From Simiduia agarivorans SA1 = DSM 21679 (lineage in GTDB: Bacteria; Pseudomonadota; Gammaproteobacteria; Pseudomonadales; Cellvibrionaceae): DNA of 64,000 nucleotides. Shown piece by piece: positions 1 to 8,043 of the stretch. Position 1 is the stretch's first letter, and each line of letters opens with the position of its first letter. The position numbers and the translations under genes were made by a program. The notes below the pieces were generated by a model. The model ran no database searches. It was not told the origin of the DNA and saw only the letters and a list, made by a program, of their open reading frames with translations. The stretch spans positions 3,766,270 to 3,830,269 of the forward strand of contig NC_018868.3 of NCBI RefSeq assembly GCF_000305785.2, written 5' to 3'.

Positions 1-1
1 T

Positions 2-502
2 CCGCTGTTTATTGCCGATACCCACGTATTCCCCGAACCCACGGCCGAACAGGTGGCGGCCATTGCTGTGGCCGCTGCGCGCCATGTGCGACGCTTCGGC
101 CTTGAGCCGCGCATTGCGCTGTGTTCGCAAAGCCAGTTTGGCAATATGCAATCGCGTTCCGGCCAGACCATGCGCGATGCCATTGCCCTGTTGGACAGTG
201 TGCCGAGGGATTTTGCCTATGAGGGTGAAATGACACTGGACCTGGCACTCGATCCTGCCCTGCGTGAACGCATCTTCCCCAATGCTCGCTTCGAGGGCGC
301 CGCCAACGTGCTGCTGTTCGCCAATGCAGATGCCGCCAGCACCGCGCGCAACATGCTGAAAACCTGTGCCAATGGCCTGGAAGTCGGGCCCATCCTGATG
401 GGCATGGCCAACCGGGCGCACATCGTCACGCCCACCATCACCGCCCGCGGCTTGTTGAATATTTCCGCGCTGGCCGGCACGCCGGTGCAGAATTACGGCT
501 GA
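2..502 (+). CDS. maeB: NADP-dependent malic enzyme, C-terminal phosphotransacetylase-like part (partial at 5' end)
   Basis: The frame is open from the first bases of the window, so the N-terminal malic domain and most of the protein lie outside it. The visible 166 residues begin PLFIADTHVFPEPTAEQ and continue through RSGQTMRDAIALL, LDLALDP, NVLLFANADAAS and PILMGMANRAHIVTP. These are typical of the phosphate acetyl/butyryltransferase-like tail of the large, MaeB-type malic enzymes. The enzyme decarboxylates malate to pyruvate and makes NADPH in the cytosol. In this family the tail is thought to be regulatory, binding acetyl-CoA, rather than catalytic. The stop TGA is at 500-502. Identification is firm for this tail; the catalytic part cannot be checked here. 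Confidence 0.9.
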   Translation, partial: PLFIADTHVFPEPTAEQVAAIAVAAARHVRRFGLEPRIALCSQSQFGNMQSRSGQTMRDAIALLDSVPRDFAYEGEMTLDLALDPALRERIFPNARFEGAANVLLFANADAASTARNMLKTCANGLEVGPILMGMANRAHIVTPTITARGLLNISALAGTPVQNYG

Positions 503-565
503 TCGATTGTGGTAACCCGGATTGAATTCGTGTATTCATACATTGATTCAATCCGGGAGACGCCC

Positions 566-997
566 ATGCGTGGATTTATACTGACTCTGGCATTGCTGTT
601 TGCACTGCCCACTTTTGCCGATGACAAGCAGGCACTCCAGCAGCTGCTTGATCAGTTTCTTGCCGGTGCCCATCTGAAGACCCAACACCAGCGGTTCTGG
701 ACCGACGATCTGATTTACACCAGTTCATCGGGCACTCGCTTCGGTAAAGCGGACATTCTCGCCGGTTTCAAAGATGACACACCCGCTGAAGCGCCCGACA
801 GCGTGTATCGCGGTGAAGATGTGGATATCCGCCTGCTCGGCGATGTGGCCGTGGTGGCCTTTACGCTGGTGGGGGTGACCGGCGACAGCGAGCAACGCTA
901 TTTCAATACCGGCACCTTCATCAAGCGCGATGGCGAATGGCGCGCCATGGCCTGGCAGGCAACCAAGGCCCAGGCCAAGGACGTAGCTGGGAAATAG
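566..997 (+). CDS. Exported SnoaL/NTF2-like small protein
   Basis: A 143-residue protein. The start at 566 follows GGGAGA at a suitable distance and gives a clear signal peptide (MRGFILTLALLFALPTFA, then DD), so the mature protein should be periplasmic. The remainder reads as one NTF2/SnoaL-like cone fold: a helical first third (QALQQLLDQFLAG), then paired strands ending in FNTGTFIKRDGEWRAMAWQATK, the usual closing strands of DUF4440-type proteins. Such domains bind small ligands or act as enzymes, and nothing here fixes the substrate. An in-frame start at 509 would add residues before the signal peptide and is unlikely. The stop lies 5 bases before yfbR, so the two may be co-transcribed. Confidence 0.75.
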   Translation: MRGFILTLALLFALPTFADDKQALQQLLDQFLAGAHLKTQHQRFWTDDLIYTSSSGTRFGKADILAGFKDDTPAEAPDSVYRGEDVDIRLLGDVAVVAFTLVGVTGDSEQRYFNTGTFIKRDGEWRAMAWQATKAQAKDVAGK

Positions 998-1002
998 CGC
1001 CC

Positions 1003-1596
1003 ATGATCAGCCATTTCTTCGCCTACATCAGCAAGCTTCGGTGGATTTCCCGATGGGGCTTAAAGCGCAATGCCATTGCTGAAAACGTCATGGAGCACAG
1101 CTGGGAAGTGGCGACCATTGCCCATGCCCTGGGTGTGATCCGCAACCGCGAATACGCCGGGCAGGTGGATGTATATCGCCTGGCCACGCTCGCGCTCTAT
1201 CACGACTGCAGTGAAGTAATTACCGGCGATATGCCTTCGCCCATCAAATACCATTCACCCGCCATCAAAGATGCCTACAAGGCCATAGAGGCCAGTGCAG
1301 AAAGAGAACTGGTGGCTTTGTTGCCGGTCAATTTGCAGCAAGACTTTGCGGCGGTGATGTTGCACGAGCGCATGAGCGATGCTGAACAGCAACTGGTGAA
1401 AGCCGCCGATACGCTTTCAGCCTATTTAAAGTGCCAGGCCGAAATTGCGGCCGGCAATCGCGAATTTACCGGCGCGGCCGAAGATATTGCGCGCAGACTG
1501 AAGAAGCTCGCATTGCCGGAAGTGAATTATTTCCTGCGGGTGTTTGCGCCCAGTTATCAGCTGACCCTCGACGAACTATTGGCCACGGAAACTTGA
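1003..1596 (+). CDS. yfbR: 5'-deoxynucleotidase, HD-domain family (YfbR)
   Basis: A 197-residue protein that aligns along its whole length with E. coli YfbR (199 residues). YfbR removes phosphate from deoxyribonucleoside 5'-monophosphates in the cytosol and takes part in dUMP supply and nucleotide salvage. The HD metal site is intact: His32 in the EHS motif, His67-Asp68 in YHDCSEV and Asp136 in VKAADTLSAYLKC. Arg17, Glu71 and Asp76 also match E. coli positions tied to substrate selection. The start at 1003 was chosen because it gives the family N-terminus (MISHFFAYISKLRWI). A longer reading from 937 would run into the upstream gene. Confidence 0.93.
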   Translation: MISHFFAYISKLRWISRWGLKRNAIAENVMEHSWEVATIAHALGVIRNREYAGQVDVYRLATLALYHDCSEVITGDMPSPIKYHSPAIKDAYKAIEASAERELVALLPVNLQQDFAAVMLHERMSDAEQQLVKAADTLSAYLKCQAEIAAGNREFTGAAEDIARRLKKLALPEVNYFLRVFAPSYQLTLDELLATET

Positions 1597-1664
1597 TCCG
1601 TGTCATGGCTTAGGCATGAGGCTGTGCTAGGGTGGTAGCTGAACCAATGCTTGGGAGGTGAACA

Positions 1665-2150
1665 ATGGACGATCTGAAAAAACTGTTGGAAGACGCGTCA
1701 GCCCGGCTGAAAGATGTGCGGGAAAAAGTGAAATCCGGTGCAGACGAATTAGGCGATAAGGCTGAAGATTACCGTGATGCATTGGCGGCTAGCCTACATA
1801 AAATGGATCATCGGCTGCAGGAAGGATTACAACACCTGCACGAGAGCTCTGATGAGGCCCGCTTGCAGGCTCATCTGGCGGCAATGGAAGTCGGCGATTG
1901 GTGGCGCGGTGCCAGCAAAGAGCTGGACCAGCTGAGCCAGAAAGCGCGTACCGAAATGGATACCGCAGCACTCAAACTGCATTTAGCCAAACTGGAGGCT
2001 AAAGATTTCATGGCCCACGACGGTAAAGCTTACGCCCAACGATTTAACAAAGCCCGTAAAGACGCCGAGGCTGAGGCCCGTGATGTTTTAAAATACCTGC
2101 GTGAGCACGCCGAAAAAGTGGCGGCTAATTATCGCCGTGAAGGCCCCTGA
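1665..2150 (+). CDS. Charged helical protein with tandem 36-residue repeats, unknown function
   Basis: A 161-residue soluble, highly charged protein that I do not recognise. It has no signal peptide and no membrane segment and should be almost entirely alpha-helical. Residues 1-60 form a coiled-coil-like stretch (LKKLLEDASARLKDVREKV). Two similar units then follow at residues 63-97 (DEARLQAHLAAMEVGDWW...) and 99-133 (DTAALKLHLAKLEAKDFM...), both ending in KAR plus an acidic residue. The ribosome site GGGAGG just before the ATG is strong. The downstream hydrolase starts 16 bases after the stop, so the two may share a transcript. The architecture recalls phasin-like or membrane-surface helical proteins, but that is only a resemblance. 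Confidence 0.8.
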   Translation: MDDLKKLLEDASARLKDVREKVKSGADELGDKAEDYRDALAASLHKMDHRLQEGLQHLHESSDEARLQAHLAAMEVGDWWRGASKELDQLSQKARTEMDTAALKLHLAKLEAKDFMAHDGKAYAQRFNKARKDAEAEARDVLKYLREHAEKVAANYRREGP

Positions 2151-2166
2151 TATTTAACAGACTGCT

Positions 2167-2886
2167 ATGCCACAACGCGTTTACGCCATTCCGGGTACCC
2201 AGTGTGATGAGCGCTTGTGGAACCCGTTGACAAGTCACCTGCCAGAATTGGAATGGATACACCTGCCAATCTCCACAGCGGATGGAATGGATCGGTTGGT
2301 GCAGGATCTGTTGCAGCAGTTGCCGCCAGAGCCGGTGGCGCTTCTGGGCTTTTCTCTGGGGGCCTATCTGGCCGCCGGTATGGCGTGCGCTGCACCTGCG
2401 CGTATTGAGCGTTTATTCCTGTGTTCCAATACCCCGTGCGCATTGCCCGATGAAGAATTGCAACAGCGAGAACAACTGCTGCAATGGGTGCGACGCAATG
2501 GCTATCAGGGCATCAGTGACCGCAAAATCCGCACCATGTTATCGCCCATCAATCACCACCGCATGGATGTGTTTGCCACCATTAAGGCAATGGATGCCAA
2601 TCTGGGGGCCGCCTCGCTCGTACAGCAGCTATCCGCCACCAGCCGGCGGCAAGATTTGCTGACGCCCTTGAGTCAGCTTGCGATCCCGATCCACTTTTGC
2701 GCCGGGCGTGATGATGCGCTGGTCAGTGTGAGCTGGTTGTCAGCGTGGGAGGCACTCGGGAAGCTGCCCTGTTGCTGGGTGGAAAAAGCGGGCCACATGT
2801 TGCCTTTGGAAGCGCCGGAAGCCTTATCGGGCGCAATTCGTCGTTGGCTGGATTGTTCACCGGAGAATGTATCGCTGACCGATTAA
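2167..2886 (+). CDS. Alpha/beta hydrolase
   Basis: A 239-residue single-domain alpha/beta hydrolase without a signal peptide. The catalytic triad can be read: Ser63 in the nucleophile elbow LLGFSLGAY, an Asp at 182 or 183 in CAGRDDALV, and His210 in EKAGHMLPLEAPE. The oxyanion strand is VYAIPGTQCDERLWNPL near the N-terminus. Proteins of this form include small carboxylesterases, BioH-like and MenH-like enzymes. The substrate cannot be inferred here because the neighbours (a helical repeat protein upstream, a membrane protein downstream on the opposite strand) give no pathway. It is not an obvious arylformamidase, so I do not link it to the kynurenine genes about 25 kb away. Confidence 0.85.
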   Translation: MPQRVYAIPGTQCDERLWNPLTSHLPELEWIHLPISTADGMDRLVQDLLQQLPPEPVALLGFSLGAYLAAGMACAAPARIERLFLCSNTPCALPDEELQQREQLLQWVRRNGYQGISDRKIRTMLSPINHHRMDVFATIKAMDANLGAASLVQQLSATSRRQDLLTPLSQLAIPIHFCAGRDDALVSVSWLSAWEALGKLPCCWVEKAGHMLPLEAPEALSGAIRRWLDCSPENVSLTD

Positions 2887-2901
2887 GAGCGTATACGGAT
2901 T

Positions 2902-3390
2902 TCAGTCTGTTGGCGTTTCCGACATTCTGGATGTTTCTGCCAGGCCTTTTATGTAGTTCACAAAGTCCGGGTCCTCCCCTTGCAGCATCTGCGGCAGCAG
3001 CGAGCGATAGTGGGGCTTGCGGCACCATTCAATAATGTAGTCTTCCCACGAGTTCCAGCGCCGTTTCTGTTTGGCGGTCATGGCATCTTCGTACAACAGC
3101 AGGTAAGCGCGCTCGAACAATGATGTGAGCATGCTGAAAATAATCAGTTGCCGCTCGCGCTGTTCTTCCGTCGCCGGCTCCAGACCGGTTTGGGAAAACA
3201 GCCGGAGGTCGGGATTGTCGAGCGCGACCCGCAGAAAATCCTGGTAGTTGTCTGACAGCAGCTGGTACACCTCTTCTTCCTCACTTTCCAGCGATTTCCG
3301 GTGCTCAAACAGAAACACGAAAATGGCCAGCGGCAGACCAATCACAGTGACGACGTAACTCAACAATTCCCAGGTTTCGGTAGAGGGCAT
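2902..3390 (-). CDS. Small membrane-anchored protein of unknown function
   Basis: A 162-residue protein with one predicted transmembrane helix near the N-terminus (LLSYVVTVIGLPLAIFVFLF). A charged cytoplasmic helix follows (EHRKSLESEEEEVYQLLSD), and then a helical domain rich in aromatic residues (FERAYLLLYEDAM, RRWNSWEDYIIEW). I do not recognise the family. The arrangement, a short anchor plus a helical domain of about 120 residues, is common among uncharacterised bacterial proteins sometimes found near signalling systems. The gene converges with the hydrolase gene (15 bases between stops) and is divergent from exbD. Confidence 0.75.
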   Translation of the reverse strand: MPSTETWELLSYVVTVIGLPLAIFVFLFEHRKSLESEEEEVYQLLSDNYQDFLRVALDNPDLRLFSQTGLEPATEEQRERQLIIFSMLTSLFERAYLLLYEDAMTAKQKRRWNSWEDYIIEWCRKPHYRSLLPQMLQGEDPDFVNYIKGLAETSRMSETPTD

Positions 3391-3500
3391 AGGCGGTTTC
3401 CGTGGCAGGCTTTGCGGCCACTATAGCTGATCCCGTGGGCTTTTCAGTAGCCTGCTACACTTTCAATAGCGCAGTCCGCGCTGATTCAGGAGGAAGTGCA

Positions 3501-3914
3501 ATGCACAAGAAGCCATTTGCCAACGCATCAGACCAGTCCGATATCGATCTCACGCCCATGCTGGACGTGGTGTTTATCCTGTTGATCTTCTTCATTGTCA
3601 CCGCAAGCTTTGTGAAAGAGCAGGTACTGGACGTGTCCTTACCCGAGTCGATCACCGAAGATAAATCCACCGTGCAGCAGCCGATTGTGGTGAAAGTGGA
3701 TGCAAGTAATCGCATCTGGCTGGAGGAAAGACAGGTGGATGCGAGGGCGCTCCGGGCCAATTTTGAACGGCTGCATGCGGAAGATCCGAAGGCGCCGGTC
3801 GTGGTGCGGGCGGACCTTAAATCCAACGCGGCAACTTATGTGGCGGTGGCCGATGCGGCCAGACAGGCGTCAATAGTGCAGGTGCAGCTGTTGCCGGTGA
3901 GCGAATCCATCTAG
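3501..3914 (+). CDS. exbD: ExbD/TolR-family energy-transduction protein, orphan
   Basis: A 137-residue inner-membrane protein. One membrane helix lies at about residues 20-40. The signature DLTPMLDVVFILLIFFIV carries Asp22, the proton-accessible residue of ExbD/TolR. A periplasmic domain of about 95 residues follows. ExbD normally works with ExbB to harvest the proton gradient for TonB. No exbB, tolQ, tonB or TonB-dependent receptor gene is nearby, so its partner must be encoded elsewhere. The start at 3501 has a good AGGAGG site at 3489-3494. An earlier in-frame start at 3402 would put a poor leader before the conserved N-terminus. A strong hairpin terminator follows. Confidence 0.9.
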   Translation: MHKKPFANASDQSDIDLTPMLDVVFILLIFFIVTASFVKEQVLDVSLPESITEDKSTVQQPIVVKVDASNRIWLEERQVDARALRANFERLHAEDPKAPVVVRADLKSNAATYVAVADAARQASIVQVQLLPVSESI

Positions 3915-3934
3915 CAGGCTGCCTGCCGTTGTCA

Positions 3935-3964
3935 TAAAAAAAGCCGCATTTGCGGCTTTTTTCG
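3935..3964. terminator. Bidirectional intrinsic terminator between exbD and the SNF transporter
   Basis: The stem AAGCCGCA / TGCGGCTT has a two-base loop and is flanked by an A-run on one side and a T-run on the other. It can therefore end transcription from both converging genes. It begins 20 bases after the exbD stop and ends 11 bases from the transporter stop. Confidence 0.9.
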
Positions 3965-3975
3965 TGCTGGGCTTG

Positions 3976-5325
3976 TTAACCCAGGCTCAACCAAAACGCG
4001 GCCAATATGAGCAGCGGGCAAATGATCTTGACGTACAAAGGCCAGATCTTCCAGAACAGGGTTTGTGCGATATCTTCCTGGCCTTCCTGCAGCTCTTTCA
4101 GCAGTGCGTGGCGTTTGAATATCCAGCCGCAGTAGAGACAGATCACAACGCCAAGCAGCGGTTGGCTGTACTTAGTAGTCAGATCGATGACAAAGCCGAA
4201 CAGGGTGCCGAAATTGAAAATCAGCAGGCAGGAGATGGCAAAGATACTGCCGCCAATCACCAATGCGGCGACCGGGCGTGACACGTTAAAACGCTCGACC
4301 GTCATGGAGACCGGCACTTCCAGCATGGAGATGGAGGAGGTTAGGGCGGCGATGGTCATCAGGGTGAAGAATGCCAGCGCGACGAAATTACCCGCCGGAC
4401 CCATGGAGTCGAACAGAGGCGGCAGCACCTGGAACACGATGTCGGAGTCACCGATCAGATTGCCCGCGGCATCGGTAATGGTAATGCCGGCTTCCTGTGC
4501 CACAAACATGGCGGGCAGAATCAACAGGCCGGCGGTGAAGGCAATGCCGACATCAATGACCGTCACCAACGCACCCATGCGCGGCAGGCTTTCTTCCTTT
4601 GACAGATAGGAACCGTACACCAGCATGGTGCCCACACCCAGGCTCAGAGAGAAAAACGCCTGGCCCATGGCGGACACAATCAGGGTGGGTTCAAACACGC
4701 GGGACAGGTCAGGTAACAGGTATACCTTCAGGCCTTCCATGGCGCCCTTCTGGGTCAACACATAGGCGATCAGCAGGAGCAGCAGGCCAATGAGTGCCGG
4801 CATCAGTCGGCTGGACCACTTTTCAATCCCGTCCTGAACGCCGCTGGAAATAATGTACAGCGTCAGACCGGCAAACACGGCACTGGAGAGCAGGTTACGC
4901 TCGGTGCTCATGCTGGTGAGCCACTGGGTTGCCTGGTCTTGCCCCAGGAGGTCGGTGCCTGCGGCGGCCAGGTAGCAGATCATCCAGCCGGCGACGATGG
5001 TATAGAAACTGAGAATCAGGCTGGCGGTAATCACACCATAGAAGCCCGTAAACCGGCCAAAGAGCGAGGCGGCAGGCTTATCGGACAGGCCGCCCAGCGC
5101 GGTAACGATATTGGCCCGCGCATGCCGGCCAATCACCAGTTCGGCCATGAGTGCAGGGTAGGCCAGTAAAAAGGCGAGTACAAAATAGACCACCACAAAC
5201 GCCGCTCCGCCATTGCTGGCGGTCTGGGTGGGGAAGCCCCAGATATTACCCAGACCCACTGCCGAACCGGCCGCAGCCATGATGAAACCGAATTTGGTGG
5301 AGAATTGACCTCGGGGTGCGCTCAT
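3976..5325 (-). CDS. Sodium-dependent transporter, neurotransmitter:sodium symporter (SNF/SLC6) family
   Basis: A 449-residue integral membrane protein. The helix-1 signature GSAVGLGNIWGFP (residues about 20-32) surrounds the unwound segment that binds sodium and substrate in LeuT-fold symporters. About 11-12 membrane helices follow. Conserved segments include GRHARANIV, QAFFSLSLGVGTMLVYGSYL (helix 6 region) and TSSISMLEVPVSMTVE (helix 8). Family members import amino acids or related compounds with sodium across the inner membrane. The substrate cannot be read from the sequence. A second, related transporter lies just beyond smpB (5977-7410). The gene converges with exbD across a shared terminator. 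Confidence 0.92.
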   Translation of the reverse strand: MSAPRGQFSTKFGFIMAAAGSAVGLGNIWGFPTQTASNGGAAFVVVYFVLAFLLAYPALMAELVIGRHARANIVTALGGLSDKPAASLFGRFTGFYGVITASLILSFYTIVAGWMICYLAAAGTDLLGQDQATQWLTSMSTERNLLSSAVFAGLTLYIISSGVQDGIEKWSSRLMPALIGLLLLLIAYVLTQKGAMEGLKVYLLPDLSRVFEPTLIVSAMGQAFFSLSLGVGTMLVYGSYLSKEESLPRMGALVTVIDVGIAFTAGLLILPAMFVAQEAGITITDAAGNLIGDSDIVFQVLPPLFDSMGPAGNFVALAFFTLMTIAALTSSISMLEVPVSMTVERFNVSRPVAALVIGGSIFAISCLLIFNFGTLFGFVIDLTTKYSQPLLGVVICLYCGWIFKRHALLKELQEGQEDIAQTLFWKIWPLYVKIICPLLILAAFWLSLG

Positions 5326-5427
5326 TACATCGTCCGTTTTTCATTATTCTGGTGGGGCAGGCCGCAGGCCACTACCCCTTTGGTGTTATCTTAAACGGGC
5401 GAGGCGGAAAAATCCGCAATACGGGTG

Positions 5428-5907
5428 CTATCGGTTGTGGTCGCGTACGATGCGTTGCTTTTCACGGCCCCAGTCGCGATCTTTTTCGGTCTGACGCTTA
5501 TCGTGTTCGGCCTTACCCTTGGCCAGAGCCACAGCGGCTTTGACCAGATGGTTTTTCCAATAGAGCGCGGTACACACCACGGTGTAGCCCTTTTGCTCAA
5601 CCCCTTGCTGCAGGCGAGCGAGCTCGCGCCGGTGCAACAGCAGTTTGCGCTTGCGGTTGGGTTCCGCCACATAGTGCGTGGATACAGACTGGATGGGGGA
5701 AATAAGCGCGCCCATCAGCCAGGCTTCACCGCGGTGAAACTGAACAAAGCTGTCCACCAACTGTACCTTACCGGCGCGCAGGCTTTTCACTTCCCAGCCT
5801 TGCAGCTCAATGCCGGCTTCGAACTTTTCGCCCAGGGCATAGTCGAAGCGCGCCTTCTTGTTCTGGGCGATAGTGTTGTCTGCGGTTTTTTTCTTTGCTT
5901 TTGCCAT
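5428..5907 (-). CDS. smpB: SsrA-binding protein SmpB
   Basis: A 159-residue protein, normal for the family. SmpB binds tmRNA and carries it into stalled ribosomes for trans-translation. Recognisable segments are [49 protein letters not shown] and the basic C-terminal tail [18 protein letters not shown], which enters the mRNA channel. The start [15 protein letters not shown] at 5907 is the usual N-terminus; a reading from 5958 adds 17 unlikely residues. A TATAAT-like -10 element (minus strand, 5917-5922) lies only about 10 bases upstream of the ATG, which suggests a very short leader. The ssrA gene itself is not in the window. Its link to ratA nearby is the standard gammaproteobacterial order. 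Confidence 0.96.
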   Translation of the reverse strand: MAKAKKKTADNTIAQNKKARFDYALGEKFEAGIELQGWEVKSLRAGKVQLVDSFVQFHRGEAWLMGALISPIQSVSTHYVAEPNRKRKLLLHRRELARLQQGVEQKGYTVVCTALYWKNHLVKAAVALAKGKAEHDKRQTEKDRDWGREKQRIVRDHNR

Positions 5908-5976
5908 AGGGCGGCGATTATATAGAGGGGGCGTGACAGGCGCCAGCGGCGCCTGCACGGAGCGGTGGCGTTCTGC

Positions 5977-7410
5977 TCAGAAGCCGATGGCCGCGAGCAG
6001 GGAGTGGCCGAAGAACTTGATGGCCACGGTGTTGATGAAAATCACCGCAAGAATGAAGGGGATAAAGGTGCCGAGCGAGAAATGCATATAGCGCTCCAGC
6101 AGAGACCCTTTGAAGCCTTCGTCACCGGACTCCAGCTCCGCATCCAGATTGTGCTTTTTCCAGCGATAGATCACAAACAGACAGATCAGCAGGCCATTGA
6201 GAGGCAGGATGGTGTCGTAGAACACGTCGTACACAATATCGAACAGAGACTTGGGTGCGCCCGCGTAGCGGGTGAACTCGGTCAGCCAGTCCACCATGCC
6301 AAATGAGGCGGTACAGGCCAGGGTAAACACCAGCATCAGTGCATTCAGTACCAGCAGGGATTTTTTCCGGCTGTATCCCTTCTGGTCCACCAGGCTGGCG
6401 GCGGGCACTTCGATGATCGAAACCAACGATGTCAGGGCGGCAAAAAACACCAACAGGAAAAATACACTGGCCACAGCCGAGGCGCCGGTGTAGCCAATGC
6501 TCGCTTCCAGCGCCAGGAAAATTTTGGGCAGGAAGGTAAAAATCAATGATACGGAAGAATCCGACAGGTTGGCCGGGTTGGTATCCGGGTTAAAGCTGAA
6601 AATGGCCGGCAAAATCATCAGGCCCGCGCAAAAGGCCACGCCGGTATCGGCCAGCGCGACCATTTTGGCCGAGCCCGGGATCGAGCTGCGTTTGTCCATG
6701 TAGGAGCCGTAAGTAATCAGAATACCCATGCCCAGGCTCAGGGAGAAGAATGCCTGTCCCAGCGCCCCGCTGACTACGGGCCCGGTGATTTTGCTGAAAT
6801 CGGGGATCAGGTAGAACTCAACACCGGCCATGGCGTTGTCGCGGGTGAGCACGAAAATCACCATGCCAATCAGCATCAGGAACAACGTTGGCATAAGCAC
6901 TTTGGCACTGCGCTCAATCCCTTCTTTCACGCCCCCCACCAGAATCAGGTTCACAATCGCCAGCACAATGGCCAGATGGACAAAGATGGTGCCCCCGCTG
7001 ATGAATTCGCCGAAGGTGCCGGGCTCGGCCAGCAGGCGCAGGTCGCCGGTGATCGCGTTGTAAAGGTATTCGAAAATCCACACGGTAATAACCGTGTAGA
7101 ACACTGCAATCATGAAGGGCGTAATGGTGGACAGCCAGCCGGCGATAGCCCAGCCGCGGTGCTTGTTGGTCAGGCTGGCGTACATGCCCAGCGGGCCTTT
7201 GGCCGAATGGCGGCCAGCGGCCAGTTCCGCCATCATCACCGGTACGCAAATGGTAAACACGAAGATGGCGTACATCAGCAGGAAGGCACCGCCCCCGTTT
7301 TTGGCCGCATTCACCGGAAAACCCACCAGGTTCCCGATACCCACAGCGGAACCCGCAGCAGCCAACACAAACCCTAAACGGGACCCAAATTGCTCTCGCG
7401 ATGCAGCCAT
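5977..7410 (-). CDS. Sodium-dependent transporter, SNF/SLC6 family (second paralogue)
   Basis: A 477-residue membrane protein clearly related to the transporter at 3976-5325. The same N-terminal layout is present (FGSRLGFVLAAAGSAVGIG followed by GNLVGFP at residues 26-32), with the matching helix-6 block QAFFSLSLGMGILITYGSYM and helix-8 block TSLVSIIEVPAASLV. It is about 28 residues longer, mostly at the C-terminus (FSLGTFIPFILAVIFINTVAIKFFG), consistent with an extra membrane helix. Sodium-coupled uptake of an amino-acid-type solute is expected. GNLVGFP in place of the more usual GNIWGFP may reflect a different substrate. Its stop lies 69 bases upstream of the smpB start on the same strand. 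Confidence 0.92.
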   Translation of the reverse strand: MAASREQFGSRLGFVLAAAGSAVGIGNLVGFPVNAAKNGGGAFLLMYAIFVFTICVPVMMAELAAGRHSAKGPLGMYASLTNKHRGWAIAGWLSTITPFMIAVFYTVITVWIFEYLYNAITGDLRLLAEPGTFGEFISGGTIFVHLAIVLAIVNLILVGGVKEGIERSAKVLMPTLFLMLIGMVIFVLTRDNAMAGVEFYLIPDFSKITGPVVSGALGQAFFSLSLGMGILITYGSYMDKRSSIPGSAKMVALADTGVAFCAGLMILPAIFSFNPDTNPANLSDSSVSLIFTFLPKIFLALEASIGYTGASAVASVFFLLVFFAALTSLVSIIEVPAASLVDQKGYSRKKSLLVLNALMLVFTLACTASFGMVDWLTEFTRYAGAPKSLFDIVYDVFYDTILPLNGLLICLFVIYRWKKHNLDAELESGDEGFKGSLLERYMHFSLGTFIPFILAVIFINTVAIKFFGHSLLAAIGF

Positions 7411-7604
7411 AAGATGTCACTTCTTGTTGTTTATTGTGTGCTTTGACACCGGTGCACAGGCAGCGGTAGGCGCCCGTTCGGCCAGGTGTCGACAAAGGAG
7501 ACGATTCTAACAGCCTTTGCCACAAGTATGTGATGGCGCCGCACAGCGGTTTTCCGATGAGCCCGCACTGGCTACAATGCGAGCCCTGTTGATGAGGAGA
7601 GGCT

Positions 7605-8039
7605 ATGGCCGACATCGAACGCACGGCCTTGGTGGCCTATCGCTGTGAGCAGATGTTCGCGTTGGTGAATGATGTTGCACGCTATCCGGAGTACATGCCG
7701 GGATGCCTGGCGGCCGAGATTATCGACCAATCGCCCACCCAGCTCAGTGCCCGACTGACATTGGGCAAGGCCGGGATCAAGCAGGTCTTTGCCACCTGCA
7801 ACCGATTGGAGCCGCCACACCTGATGGACATGGTGCTGATCGACGGGCCATTTGAAAATTTTACCGGGCGCTGGCACTTTCAGCCCCTGGGGGAGCTGGG
7901 CTGCAAGGTAACCTTCAGCCTGCGCTTCCGGATGACCAGCCGGCTGCTGGAGGCAACAGTGGGTAAGTTAATTGAGTCCTCCGCCAGCGAGCAGGTGGAT
8001 GCCCTCTGCCGACGGGCAGAATTGATATATGGAGCCTGA
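7605..8039 (+). CDS. ratA: RatA/COQ10-type START-domain protein
   Basis: A 144-residue protein of the polyketide-cyclase/START fold. It has the typical opening ERTALVAYRCEQMFALVNDVARYPEYMPGC and the later block GPFENFTGRWHFQPL. Homologues are the mitochondrial COQ10 ubiquinone-binding proteins and E. coli RatA, once described as a ribosome-association toxin. A ubiquinone-handling role is the more widely supported view, so the toxin label should be read with care. The gene overlaps nothing, has a GAGGAG ribosome site and ends 4 bases before rnfH. A possible -10 TACAAT lies at 7573-7578. The order smpB (divergent), ratA, rnfH, bamE is conserved in gammaproteobacteria. Confidence 0.93.
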   Translation: MADIERTALVAYRCEQMFALVNDVARYPEYMPGCLAAEIIDQSPTQLSARLTLGKAGIKQVFATCNRLEPPHLMDMVLIDGPFENFTGRWHFQPLGELGCKVTFSLRFRMTSRLLEATVGKLIESSASEQVDALCRRAELIYGA

Positions 8040-8043
8040 ATAA

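Noticed and set aside
2167-2886. Alpha/beta hydrolase as the missing arylformamidase of the kynurenine pathway
   Set aside because: It lies about 25 kb away from kynA/kynU in an unrelated context, and its sequence gives only the general hydrolase triad.
5326-5427. tmRNA (ssrA) gene near smpB
   Set aside because: No tRNA-like ends or tag-coding region could be found next to smpB or elsewhere in the window.
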